From a virus, in the IMG/VR virus record IMGVR_UViG_3300025769_000899, positions 1-23,011 of that record: a DNA stretch of 23,011 nt, one strand, 5' to 3'. Positions 6,630-13,199 of the stretch are shown in pieces. The position numbers and the translations under genes were made by a program. A model generated the notes under the pieces. It made no database searches, was not told the origin of the DNA, and worked only from the letters and a program-made list of their open reading frames with translations. Numbering within the stretch: the first letter of the stretch is position 1; every line of letters begins with the position of its first letter.

Positions 6630-6865
6630 TTTTCTATTAACTTTCTGAATTTTGCGTATGTTTTTCTACTTCTAACTTCCCCCATATCTACTCTCCTACA
6701 AAACCATTTTAAAGCATCCAACAACTCGCTATTGTCTGACTGTTTAAGGGCTTCTGTTAGTTTGTATTCAAGCCATTCAATGTAGTACCATTCTATTATA
6801 TTACTTGGTTTAATCCCACCACGTTCTAAGCAATACTGCTCTCTTAGTTTATTATTCATATTCAT
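6617..6865 (-). CDS. Small protein of unknown function
   Basis: 82 residues with Trp/Tyr-rich helices (IEWYYIEWLEYKLTEAL, then LDALKWFCRRVDMG) and a basic end. It starts MNMNNK, and a second in-frame ATG two codons downstream is also possible. No recognised family. Its last 13 bases, including the stop codon, are repeated 41 bp further on. Confidence 0.65.
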   Translation of the reverse strand: MNMNNKLREQYCLERGGIKPSNIIEWYYIEWLEYKLTEALKQSDNSELLDALKWFCRRVDMGEVRSRKTYAKFRKLIEKYDK

Positions 6866-6875
6866 TTAATTTTAA

Positions 6876-6938
6876 AACCCCCTCATTCTGCGTGCATTGC
6901 CTACATCGTAAGGTTATCGTGAGATCTGTTGGGGGCTA
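6876..6938 (-). ncRNA. Structured intergenic leader with C5/G5 closing stem
   Basis: The minus strand reads AGCCCCC (6937-6931), about 48 bases, then GGGGGTT (6882-6876) followed by two more U. Inside, CCUUAC/GUAGG can form a small hairpin. It lies between a stop codon and the next ATG. It could be a weak terminator with a large loop, or a leader or processed RNA. No promoter was found just upstream. Confidence 0.35.
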
Positions 6939-6940
6939 TA

Positions 6941-7357
6941 TTATCTAACTATCAAACTGTCTGCTTTATATTTAACGCTTACCTTTGGTACTTCTAGTCC
7001 TTCAGAATCATAGATAGTGTCAGAGCTTTTTAAAGCCGTTTTAAGTAGTTCTTCGCGCTCCTTTAGTTTAGCTTTCATTTCAGCGTAAATCGGATCATCT
7101 TCATACTGCGGCAATGTTCCACCGTTTCTAATCTCGAATGTCTTACCAAAAGCTTCAAATGACTTACTAGAATACTTGTCTGCTTCATCTTTAGCGTAAC
7201 CCTTTGCAATACCATTAAAGGCTTTTATTTGCTTTTCCATTACAGATGTAACAGAGTAAATCTCTAATGCATCTAGTTCACCATTTACTATTGCGCTTTG
7301 TACCTCTTTGAGTTTTAACTCTAGGTCGCTTACCTTAATTAGTTCTAAATTTTTCAT
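6941..7357 (-). CDS. Helical phage protein, possible recombination partner
   Basis: This 138-residue protein has N-terminal helices (LIKVSDLELKLKEVQSAI), a short strand pair with FGKTFEIRNGGTLPQYEDDP, a coiled helix and a C-terminal strand ending VKYKADSLIVR. The helix-hairpin-helix-strand arrangement is seen in several small phage proteins encoded beside ssDNA-binding proteins. I cannot name the family. It shares a 1-bp stop-start overlap with the preceding OB-fold candidate. Confidence 0.6.
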   Translation of the reverse strand: MKNLELIKVSDLELKLKEVQSAIVNGELDALEIYSVTSVMEKQIKAFNGIAKGYAKDEADKYSSKSFEAFGKTFEIRNGGTLPQYEDDPIYAEMKAKLKEREELLKTALKSSDTIYDSEGLEVPKVSVKYKADSLIVR

Positions 7358-7806
7358 TATCCTAGACCGTTATCTTTTGCTTTCTGTTCTAACACTACTA
7401 ACTTGTCTAAAATCAACTCTGCAAGTGCAGTAGTTTTATCTAGTCTTTGTGAAGTAGTATTAACATCTTCACCATATCCATTCGATATAAGCATCAAATT
7501 AGCCTCTCTAAAGGCATATTGTGCTATTATGGATGCTTGGTTACGTTGAAAAGATTTAGAGCCATTAGACGGGCTGAAATTGCCTCCTTCCTTTTGTGCA
7601 GATTTAGCCTTGTTAAATTCTTGTTGCCCATGTTCTGTAATCTGGTAGGTAACTTCCCAACCTACTTGCATTTCTTTTTTCTTGCCTATGTTTATCTTAT
7701 CACCATTCTCCATTGTTAAGTTATGGTAGTAAGTTGTTCCATAGTCATTAGTAAAAGGCTTAACCTCGCGTACTTCTTTAATTCTACTTGTCTTGATTTC
7801 TGACAT
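7357..7806 (-). CDS. Putative OB-fold / ssDNA-binding-type protein
   Basis: 149 residues. The N-terminal 65 have five predicted strands in an order compatible with an OB fold (KEVREVKPFTNDYGTTYYHN, then INIGKKKEMQVGWEVTYQI). A polar linker and a C-terminal helical segment follow (ASIIAQYAFREANLMLI). Similar two-part proteins in phage recombination/replication modules bind single-stranded DNA, but no definitive motif is visible. It overlaps the next gene by 1 bp, suggesting that the two work together. Confidence 0.5.
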   Translation of the reverse strand: MSEIKTSRIKEVREVKPFTNDYGTTYYHNLTMENGDKINIGKKKEMQVGWEVTYQITEHGQQEFNKAKSAQKEGGNFSPSNGSKSFQRNQASIIAQYAFREANLMLISNGYGEDVNTTSQRLDKTTALAELILDKLVVLEQKAKDNGLG

Positions 7807-7957
7807 CTTTATTTGATTTATTGTTTAAACTTTTACTTATTGAAAAGGCTTTAGACTTTCTTAGTCGTCTATCATTATAAGCCTTTAATTCTTCTAGGTT
7901 TTCAATGTGCTGGATTAGACATTGTAAATCCATAAACATATTCTTAGTTGCTCCCAT
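7784..7957 (-). CDS. Small helical protein overlapping both neighbours
   Basis: A 57-residue ORF starts at 7957, 14 bp inside the preceding gene, and ends 23 bp inside the following one; it fills the otherwise empty 137-bp gap. It begins MGATKNMFMDLQCLIQHIEN, then LEELKAYNDRRLRKSKAF, predicted helical with a basic tail. Gene packing elsewhere in this operon favours a real gene. Function unknown. Confidence 0.5.
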   Translation of the reverse strand: MGATKNMFMDLQCLIQHIENLEELKAYNDRRLRKSKAFSISKSLNNKSNKDVRNQDK

Positions 7958-8147
7958 TGTCTTTTATCTTTGATTCCTTACTCAATCTTAGTAGTGAGCT
8001 TATAGCGTCATCCGCTATACGTTGGTAGTCTGCTTTCTCTTCTATTATTTCGGCTGCTCTTTCGGTATCGCCATCCATTAACGATTCTACCCACTTTAAA
8101 TCGTACCACGTTAAAGTATCTGTGATTGCTGTTAGTATCTCTTTCAT
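7944..8147 (-). CDS. Small acidic helical protein, unknown
   Basis: 67 residues, predicted all-helical and acidic (MKEILTAITDTLTWYDLKWV, then a DGDTERAAEIIEEKADYQRI segment). It has no recognised domain. It is closely packed between the first operon gene and a small overlapping ORF. Small acidic early phage proteins often target host factors, but nothing here shows a partner. Confidence 0.65.
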   Translation of the reverse strand: MKEILTAITDTLTWYDLKWVESLMDGDTERAAEIIEEKADYQRIADDAISSLLRLSKESKIKDNGSN

Positions 8148-8148
8148 A

Positions 8149-8442
8149 TTAAAAGTTTATTTGAATGTTATTATCTGTAAAGTTTATTACCATGCTCTCT
8201 GGCTCATAGCCATGTTCTAAGTCACCATCTGAAACTATCTCTGTATTGAAAGTTTTTAATGGCACTCTGTAATCTTCTTTGTGTCCTCTCAATATTATGA
8301 ATAGTATCTTAGTGTTTAGATTTGTTACACCCGTATCTGATAAGCCTATCTCTAAAGCCCATCCAATCTCTGTGTAGTTATAGCCTACTCTATTGCAGAC
8401 TATGTCTTCTACTGTTGTTTTAAATGTCTCAGTGCGTTTCAT
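8149..8442 (-). CDS. Hypothetical protein, first gene of second operon
   Basis: 97 residues from the ATG at 8442. A longer form beginning with TTG at 8475 would start inside the -7 promoter box and is rejected. The sequence (starting MKRTETFKTTVEDIVC) has a beta-alpha pattern with a strand such as ILFIILRGHKEDYRVPL and no recognised motif. It is the first gene behind a good promoter, 1 bp ahead of the next ORF, so it is probably expressed early. Function unknown. Confidence 0.7.
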   Translation of the reverse strand: MKRTETFKTTVEDIVCNRVGYNYTEIGWALEIGLSDTGVTNLNTKILFIILRGHKEDYRVPLKTFNTEIVSDGDLEHGYEPESMVINFTDNNIQINF

Positions 8443-8472
8443 TTCTTTTAGTTTTAATTGGTTATCTGTTAG

Positions 8473-8503
8473 CAAATCTATAACATAGGTTTTAATTGCA
8501 CAA
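8473..8503 (-). promoter_or_regulatory. Bacteroidota-type promoter for genes 8442-4908
   Basis: The minus strand shows TTG (8503-8501), 20 bases, then TAGATTTG (8480-8473), matching the Flavobacterium/Bacteroides consensus TTG-N17-23-TAnnTTTG. Expected transcription start is about 25 bp before the ATG at 8442, with an A-rich leader. Confidence 0.75.
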
Positions 8504-8506
8504 GGA

Positions 8507-8527
8507 TTTTGTAAAAAAATTACAAAA
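8507..8527. repeat. 8-bp inverted repeat upstream of promoter
   Basis: TTTTGTAA at 8507-8514 is the exact reverse complement of TTACAAAA at 8520-8527, separated by five A residues. It lies just upstream of the -33 box at 8501-8503, so it could be an operator or activator site. As RNA the stem is AU-only and weak. Confidence 0.55.
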
Positions 8528-8591
8528 AATATTTAATAGACATAAGAAAACCCTAGTAAACACTAAGTATTCAAAGGAAATTAAATAATGA

Positions 8592-9380
8592 TTATTTTAT
8601 ACCGGCGTTAAGTTTAAACTTAATCCAGTCTTGATGTGTCTTGTTATTAATCTTAAAGTATTTATTACACGATTTATCAGAACAACGCATCCAATGGTGG
8701 ATAGTTCCTGCCGCTGTTGTAACTTGCTTATTGTGATATACGTGTATATTTCCACAGTTAGGGCAGTTGTACTTCTCTAAACCTTTATTAACTGAATGGT
8801 TAAACTTAGGCTTAATATACGGCTCTAGTTTTTTATACAAGGCTTTAAGGCTTGTTATATCTCCATCACCATAGTAGAGTAAATGATCTAACGCCTTTTT
8901 GCACTTCTTAAATTGTATGTCATCCCATGTAGATATACCACCTGCATCTAACTTCAAAGGCAGTCCAAAATATTTACACGCTTCTTTAAGGCTGTATGAA
9001 TCCATATACGCTATCTTCTTTAATTCTAGCATGGTATCTATCTGTACGGGTTTAACGGGTAAATCTAAGCCATGATATAAAGCCCTGTTATAGACTTTCT
9101 TCATGTCAAATCTATTGCCGTTGTGTGCTACTACTTCATTCGCAGCTTTGAACTGTTTGGCTATTTCCTTTAGTACCCGCTTGTCACATTGCTTATTTAA
9201 CCCCCAATCAATATTGTGTACTTTATCTTCACCCTCCCATGACCAATGGAAAGATATAATTTTCTGTGATTCTATTATCTGTGATGCGTGTACGTATTGT
9301 TTGCCTGACCCCCATAACTTAGCGATTGCTTGAGACATTTCCAAGTCGTAATAAAGTCTTTTTATGGGTGTGCTTTTCAT
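8592..9380 (-). CDS. DEDD-family 3'-5' exonuclease with zinc ribbon
   Basis: This 262-residue protein has an RNase H-fold proofreading-type exonuclease domain. Exo I is YYDLEM (Asp12, Glu14), Exo II is VVAHNGNRFDMKK, and Exo III is YYGDGDITSL, giving the DEDD acidic set, probably the DEDDy type. After residue 200 a zinc ribbon follows (CPNC ... CSDKSCNKYF), likely for nucleic-acid binding. There is no polymerase domain, so it is a stand-alone nuclease for replication, recombination or host DNA degradation. It ends the long late cluster; the following 149 bp hold the promoter of the next unit. Confidence 0.85.
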   Translation of the reverse strand: MKSTPIKRLYYDLEMSQAIAKLWGSGKQYVHASQIIESQKIISFHWSWEGEDKVHNIDWGLNKQCDKRVLKEIAKQFKAANEVVAHNGNRFDMKKVYNRALYHGLDLPVKPVQIDTMLELKKIAYMDSYSLKEACKYFGLPLKLDAGGISTWDDIQFKKCKKALDHLLYYGDGDITSLKALYKKLEPYIKPKFNHSVNKGLEKYNCPNCGNIHVYHNKQVTTAAGTIHHWMRCSDKSCNKYFKINNKTHQDWIKFKLNAGIK

Positions 9381-9889
9381 GGATTTATATTGCTTAGCGC
9401 AGCTTTATACGCTATATACGCTTCATTACTTGTGTTGAAATAACCTAAACACATAGACTTGCCTTTAAGTTTTATTTCCGCCCTCCACTTATCTCTACTT
9501 AAAATATAATATATACCAGTATATTTTTTATTAAACTTATCCCTAAAACCTTTAGATATATTCTCTCTGTGAGTTGTTAATCTTAGGTTAGATAATTTAT
9601 TGTTTAATTTATCACCATCTATATGGTCTACAACCACGTCAGTGCCGTTTGGCGTATGACCTAAAAACATCATAGCGACCAATTGGTGCGTATAATATTT
9701 CTTCTGTTTACCGTTCTTAAAAAGGGATGGATGAGAATAACCCTGAGAGTTTGGCTTTAGAGATAACAACCTGCCTTTGCGTAGTCTACCCATAGAGTCT
9801 GTTGTGTCTAAACTACGCACTCTACCCATGTTAGATACTTGATACAGACCCTCATAGCCTAAAATATCTTTCCATTGTTCCTTTTCCAT
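9377..9889 (-). CDS. HNH homing endonuclease (NUMOD4-HNH-AP2)
   Basis: This 170-residue protein begins with a NUMOD4 motif (WKDILGYEGLYQVSNMGRVRSLD) read as WKDILGYEGLYQVSN plus GRVRSLD. An HNH_3 core follows (VVVDHIDGDKLNNKLSNLRL, about residues 85-105), then an AP2-like DNA-binding domain (YTGIYYILSRDKWRAEIKL...LGYF). Such enzymes cleave intronless or intein-free alleles and spread themselves or nearby DNA. It starts 31 bp inside the spanin gene and its stop overlaps the exonuclease ATG by 4 bp. It therefore looks like a free-standing insertion between lysis and DNA genes. Confidence 0.9.
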   Translation of the reverse strand: MEKEQWKDILGYEGLYQVSNMGRVRSLDTTDSMGRLRKGRLLSLKPNSQGYSHPSLFKNGKQKKYYTHQLVAMMFLGHTPNGTDVVVDHIDGDKLNNKLSNLRLTTHRENISKGFRDKFNKKYTGIYYILSRDKWRAEIKLKGKSMCLGYFNTSNEAYIAYKAALSNINP

Positions 9890-10302
9890 AACATCGCTAA
9901 TATAATTAAAATAGCTAAGAATATGAAGATTTCTTTAATATTTCTTACTACCCACCCCTTATCGTGTTTAACTATTATTTTTTGATAGGGGACTTTAATC
10001 TCTCTTATTATAGTATCTCCGAGACATTCTCCTTCAATAAAGATACTATCTCTGTAATGGTAAGTATTAATACGCAGTCTATCATTAACCACAGTAATAG
10101 TGTCTCTAAGAAGTCGTAAGAAAGTAGTGTCTTTAAAGACTGTATCTGCTTTAATTGTTTCAGTATGTATAGTATCGTGAACACTTAACGTATCTACCTT
10201 AATAAGTTCGGGGTGCTTCTTAACTAATCTATTAAGCCTTTTTTGAGGGCTACATGATGCTAAGATTAATATTATACACCAAATGGCTGTTCGTATATAC
10301 AT
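9859..10302 (-). CDS. Predicted unimolecular spanin lipoprotein
   Basis: 147 residues. An N-terminal signal peptide ends in a lipobox (ILASC, lipidated Cys17), and a hydrophobic helix near the C-terminus (about residues 122-140, IFIFLAILIILAMLW) is followed by basic residues. A lipoprotein anchor at one end and an inner-membrane helix at the other is the defining topology of a u-spanin, which fuses inner and outer membranes in the last step of lysis. The middle is a Thr/Asp-rich strand series with repeated DT(V/I) units (DTLSVHDTIH, ADTVFKDTT, RDTITV). It follows the amidase directly. Assigned from topology and context. Confidence 0.7.
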   Translation of the reverse strand: MYIRTAIWCIILILASCSPQKRLNRLVKKHPELIKVDTLSVHDTIHTETIKADTVFKDTTFLRLLRDTITVVNDRLRINTYHYRDSIFIEGECLGDTIIREIKVPYQKIIVKHDKGWVVRNIKEIFIFLAILIILAMLWKRNNGKIF

Positions 10303-10733
10303 GGAATATTATGTTTATCTGCGTACTCTCTTACATCAAAACATGGGCATGGCTTTTTATTAAACTGATTGTGGCCAGCTAAAAGTATCTTAGGATACGT
10401 TTTAACGGCTTCTAAATATATTTTGATAACTGACACCCATTGATCAACTGTTAACGTGTCTTGTGGATTCCCTTGCTCGTCTTGTCCACCCTCTAAACAT
10501 ATACCTATTGAATCGTGGTTATGTCCTAAAGTGTGTGCGCCTGTGTGTTTTAAATCTCTACCCTCTTGAATTGTGCCGTCAAACTTAATAAAATAGTTAT
10601 AACCTATTCCTTTCCAACCCCTAGCCTTATGCCATCTATCCACATCTTCGGCATCAATATCCATTGACCGTCTAGTATCGGCGCAATGAATTATAAGATA
10701 CTTTATGTCTCTATTTACTTTCGGGATATTCAT
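10272..10733 (-). CDS. N-acetylmuramoyl-L-alanine amidase (endolysin)
   Basis: This 153-residue protein has the Amidase_2 / T7-lysozyme fold and would cut the bond between MurNAc and L-Ala in peptidoglycan. Residues expected for zinc binding and catalysis are visible: His16 in YLIIHCADT, Tyr in GIGYNYF, and GHNQFNKKPCPCFDV, where His, Lys (+6) and Cys (+8) keep the T7 lysozyme His122-Lys128-Cys130 spacing. GHNHDSIGICLEGG is the typical central strand. It has no signal peptide, so it needs the adjacent holin candidates for export. It is the endolysin of the lysis cassette and overlaps the spanin gene by 31 bp. Confidence 0.93.
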   Translation of the reverse strand: MNIPKVNRDIKYLIIHCADTRRSMDIDAEDVDRWHKARGWKGIGYNYFIKFDGTIQEGRDLKHTGAHTLGHNHDSIGICLEGGQDEQGNPQDTLTVDQWVSVIKIYLEAVKTYPKILLAGHNQFNKKPCPCFDVREYADKHNIPCIYEQPFGV

Positions 10734-10912
10734 CTTTTAAGCCCTACGTGTTTATCTTTTATAAAAAGTAATCCAGTTCCTATACCTGCGATTATTGCTG
10801 TTTCACTTGCTGATACATCGGTTTTAAACACCCAAGTTAATACTGCTATAAGTATTATTATTAATCCTATTATAGTGGTAATTAAACCACTCTTAAAAAG
10901 TCTATCAATCAT
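10730..10912 (-). CDS. Putative holin, two TM segments
   Basis: 60 residues with two hydrophobic segments (about 9-29 and 37-52) and charged ends, the size and layout of a small class II-type holin that opens the inner membrane for the endolysin. Its start overlaps the upstream membrane gene and its end overlaps the amidase gene by 4 bp each, making a compact holin-endolysin cassette. Function rests on topology and context, not on a named family. Confidence 0.6.
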   Translation of the reverse strand: MIDRLFKSGLITTIIGLIIILIAVLTWVFKTDVSASETAIIAGIGTGLLFIKDKHVGLKR

Positions 10913-11136
10913 ACTCTGTCTTTTAATATTTCAATATTCGTGTTTAACTTACTCATTGCGTCTGTGTTCTTTTCCACTACCGAGCTAAACTTCTCAACGT
11001 GTCTGTTATTATCTTCACGCCACTTATCCCTCTCCTCGTTGTGCATCTTTGTTAACTTGAATAAGTATATTAGAACCACTACAAGAATTGCGCCTACTGC
11101 GCCTAACTCTATTAATGTTTGTACTGCTGCATCCAT
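10909..11136 (-). CDS. Holin-like single-TM protein (BhlA/UviB-like layout)
   Basis: 75 residues with one transmembrane helix (about residues 10-28, GAVGAILVVVLIYLF) followed by a charged amphipathic coiled coil. That layout matches BhlA/UviB-type holins and holin-associated proteins. It overlaps the next membrane gene by 4 bp and sits immediately ahead of it and the amidase. It could alternatively be an antiholin or regulator for the following protein. Confidence 0.6.
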   Translation of the reverse strand: MDAAVQTLIELGAVGAILVVVLIYLFKLTKMHNEERDKWREDNNRHVEKFSSVVEKNTDAMSKLNTNIEILKDRV

Positions 11137-11158
11137 TTCTTTATTATGTCTTTCATTA

Positions 11159-11842
11159 TTATGGTGTTTGAGTTGATATGTCTTGGTCTAATAAATACAC
11201 ATAGTCTAATAAGCCAGTATCACCACCCGTTCTCGTGTTGCTCTCCCCGCCTGCTCCAAATATCAGCATAGGATCAGAGGCGGGGAGTGTGTACGGGCTT
11301 ATATCTATATCTTCTTCTAACACAGACCATGCTCCCCCGTTCCACTCATAAAAACTAACTAAGTCATTCGTTTTATCGTAAATTATTTTTACAACTACAT
11401 CTAAATCCTGCGGATGCAGCTCACTAAACACATTGACGTTATTAATTTTAATTCTTATAAAGTTTTGATTAGTAGCTCCTTCGTTGCCAAAGTATATCCT
11501 ATTAGTGTTGTTCCATACAAATCCATGTTCAAACTGTGCGTTAGCGGGATTAGGGTTTGTCCACTCGTGTCTGGCAATCAGAACTAAATAATTTTGACTA
11601 AAACTCTGCGTAGTTTTTATGTTGTTATTAATTACTTTCTGTACAGTTCCTGCGGTGTGTGCGCAGTTCCATCTTGCCTTTGTACCTGTCATATCAAAAG
11701 TAACTCCGTTACTACTACCCGTGTTTGTTAACGTCCAATCAGAACCTAATGTGCCTCTGTTGAAATCGTCGCTAAAAACAGGTATCACAGGTGTAATACC
11801 CAACTTCCTCCCTACGTTGTATCCAAATCCGTAACCGTACAT
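11159..11842 (-). CDS. Lectin/jelly-roll-like tail adhesin
   Basis: 227 residues. A short Gly/Tyr-rich head (MYGYGFGYNVGRKLG) is followed by a domain beginning FSDDFNRGTLGSDWT, a hallmark of concanavalin-A/LamG-like jelly-roll domains in carbohydrate-binding proteins. It continues through strands such as NRIYFGNEGA and DVVVKIIYDK to a C-terminal LLDYVYLLDQ strand. Such a domain could bind host capsule or surface glycan. The gene lies between neck proteins and lysis genes, well away from the main tail genes at 20611-23011. It could be a fibre, capsid-surface adhesin or receptor-binding protein. No catalytic residues are recognised. Confidence 0.65.
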   Translation of the reverse strand: MYGYGFGYNVGRKLGITPVIPVFSDDFNRGTLGSDWTLTNTGSSNGVTFDMTGTKARWNCAHTAGTVQKVINNNIKTTQSFSQNYLVLIARHEWTNPNPANAQFEHGFVWNNTNRIYFGNEGATNQNFIRIKINNVNVFSELHPQDLDVVVKIIYDKTNDLVSFYEWNGGAWSVLEEDIDISPYTLPASDPMLIFGAGGESNTRTGGDTGLLDYVYLLDQDISTQTP

Positions 11843-12117
11843 TATCTAAGTATCAAAGTTACTTCACCACTTGTTAATGTTACCGCACTAAAGTAATCGT
11901 CGCCTATTGATGTGATAACAGTACCTGCGCTTACTGCCGTTGCAGGTGTGCTAATGTAATTAGCCTTTACATCGCTACCACTTTCATCTTTAAGGCTTGA
12001 AATAACTGCATCTGAACTAACATAAAGACTAGTAAATTTCTTTGATGCTTCGCTTGTGTCATTAACGGTGTATGTGCCGTTTTTTGCTGCCATTCTTGCG
12101 TTTGGGTTTCCGTCCAT
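11842..12117 (-). CDS. Small Ser/Thr-rich structural protein
   Basis: This 91-residue protein is rich in Ser, Thr, Ala and Val with a beta-strand pattern and a C-terminal strand ending SGEVTLILR. Similar small proteins in phages act as head decoration or tail-tip subunits, but I cannot assign one. Its stop overlaps the start of the lectin-like gene by 1 bp (TAATG-type junction), suggesting coupled expression and perhaps a shared structure such as a fibre base. Confidence 0.6.
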   Translation of the reverse strand: MDGNPNARMAAKNGTYTVNDTSEASKKFTSLYVSSDAVISSLKDESGSDVKANYISTPATAVSAGTVITSIGDDYFSAVTLTSGEVTLILR

Positions 12118-12135
12118 TTTATTATATATTTATAT

Positions 12136-12606
12136 TTAACAATTCGCTGTAATTGGGGTAATACATCTATTGAATGTAAAACCTTGTTTAATTTGAAAAC
12201 TAACCACTACACCGCTTACACGATCCGCATAGTCCTCACTTAAAAATCCGTAATTAATAGTTTGCTCTACACTTAAAAATGCGTCTGCATCTAAGTTTAT
12301 GTATTCAGGTCTTTCCATTATGCTAACAAAGTCAGTAGCAATTTGCATACAGTCGCTTTTAACTTCCTGCTCGTTACCTCTATCTTTATCTACTAAGTCT
12401 GTAATTATTAACTCAAAGTTGTAATACAAACTTCCACCCGTAGACGTTGCCCCTAATTGATTTAGGAATACTCTAGGATATAACAACCTATCTAAACTAT
12501 CTTTCTCAAAAGCCTGTGATACGTTACCACTTGCAAAAGATTTAACTTGATAGTGTTGGTCAGCTATTGCCTGTATTCTGCTTACTATCTGATTTAGACT
12601 TACCAT
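12136..12606 (-). CDS. Putative neck / tail terminator protein
   Basis: 156 residues with an alternating strand-helix pattern. It includes YYNFELIITDLVDKDRGNEQEVKSDCMQIATDFV, read here as two parts (YYNFELIITDLVDKD and NEQEVKSDCMQIATDFV), then a strand near the C-terminus (GVVVSFQIKQGF). This fold pattern and the position after connector genes match head-tail joining or tail-terminator proteins, which cap the tail and join it to the head. No enzymatic residues are seen. The start is inside the 37-residue ORF upstream. Confidence 0.6.
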   Translation of the reverse strand: MVSLNQIVSRIQAIADQHYQVKSFASGNVSQAFEKDSLDRLLYPRVFLNQLGATSTGGSLYYNFELIITDLVDKDRGNEQEVKSDCMQIATDFVSIMERPEYINLDADAFLSVEQTINYGFLSEDYADRVSGVVVSFQIKQGFTFNRCITPITANC

Positions 12607-12673
12607 ACTTTTCTTTATAGTATTTTTCTACTTTTTTTTTAATTTCTTCTTTGCTTTGGTATTTCTTACCCAT
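12560..12673 (-). CDS. Very small Lys-rich protein
   Basis: A 37-residue ORF starts 1 bp after the connector stop codon (TAAAATG) and runs 47 bp into the next gene in another frame. It begins MGKKYQSKEEIKKKVEKYY and is predicted helical and strongly basic. Tight placement between two structural genes and a start in the A-rich context used elsewhere in the window favour a real gene. The nine-base A run in it could also cause slippage. Function unknown. Confidence 0.45.
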   Translation of the reverse strand: MGKKYQSKEEIKKKVEKYYKEKYGKSKSDSKQNTGNS

Positions 12674-12674
12674 T

Positions 12675-13196
12675 TTATCCTAAATACAATCCGTTAACGT
12701 GGCTCGTTTTTTCTGGGGCAAAATCTCCGTCATCGTCATTATCTTCATACTCTGGCATATCGTCTGCCTTTTCACATAACCATTCCTTTAATCTGTATTC
12801 CCAGAACTCCGCCTTAGCTTCAAACTTATCTGACAATCTTTGTATCTCCGTTATACTTGCTGCATTACCGTTTTCGTTACCTTGTCTTATTACACCGTTA
12901 TTACGCATTTTAAGGCTTATGAAGTCGCCTAAATCTACGCTAACTCTATATAGTAGTATCTTAGTTATGTAAGTGTTTAAAAGCGTCTTATATGGCTCTG
13001 CTATTGCTGTTCCGCTTTGCTTATTAGCGTTAGCATCACTTACTATCTTTTCGTATAGGTCAGTGCCTAATATTGGTAGAATATATATCTCTTGACAATC
13101 TCTTATTAAAGGCTTAATTATCTTTTGATCTACGTTAGCATCTACCGCTGTACGCTCCTTTATATATGATTCTGATATTAAATAAGTAAATGCCAT
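12675..13196 (-). CDS. Head-tail connector-like protein (DUF6712-like)
   Basis: This 173-residue, mostly helical protein begins with an extended segment and contains QKIIKPLIRDCQEIYILPIL and LGTDLYEKIVSDAN, a pattern I associate with DUF6712 and gp6-like head-completion proteins. It lies directly after the portal gene, the normal place for the connector that extends the portal. The C-terminal 30 residues are acidic and probably disordered. Family naming is from memory; the connector role is inferred from position. Confidence 0.7.
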   Translation of the reverse strand: MAFTYLISESYIKERTAVDANVDQKIIKPLIRDCQEIYILPILGTDLYEKIVSDANANKQSGTAIAEPYKTLLNTYITKILLYRVSVDLGDFISLKMRNNGVIRQGNENGNAASITEIQRLSDKFEAKAEFWEYRLKEWLCEKADDMPEYEDNDDDGDFAPEKTSHVNGLYLG

Positions 13197-13199
13197 CCC

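Noticed and set aside
6876-6938. Possible tRNA-like gene
   Set aside because: It has a closing stem but lacks a D-arm, anticodon arm and the GTTCRA T-loop; length is also too short.
8443-8475. N-terminal extension of the 8149-8442 gene
   Set aside because: Starts with TTG within the -7 promoter element, so it would be upstream of the expected transcript start.
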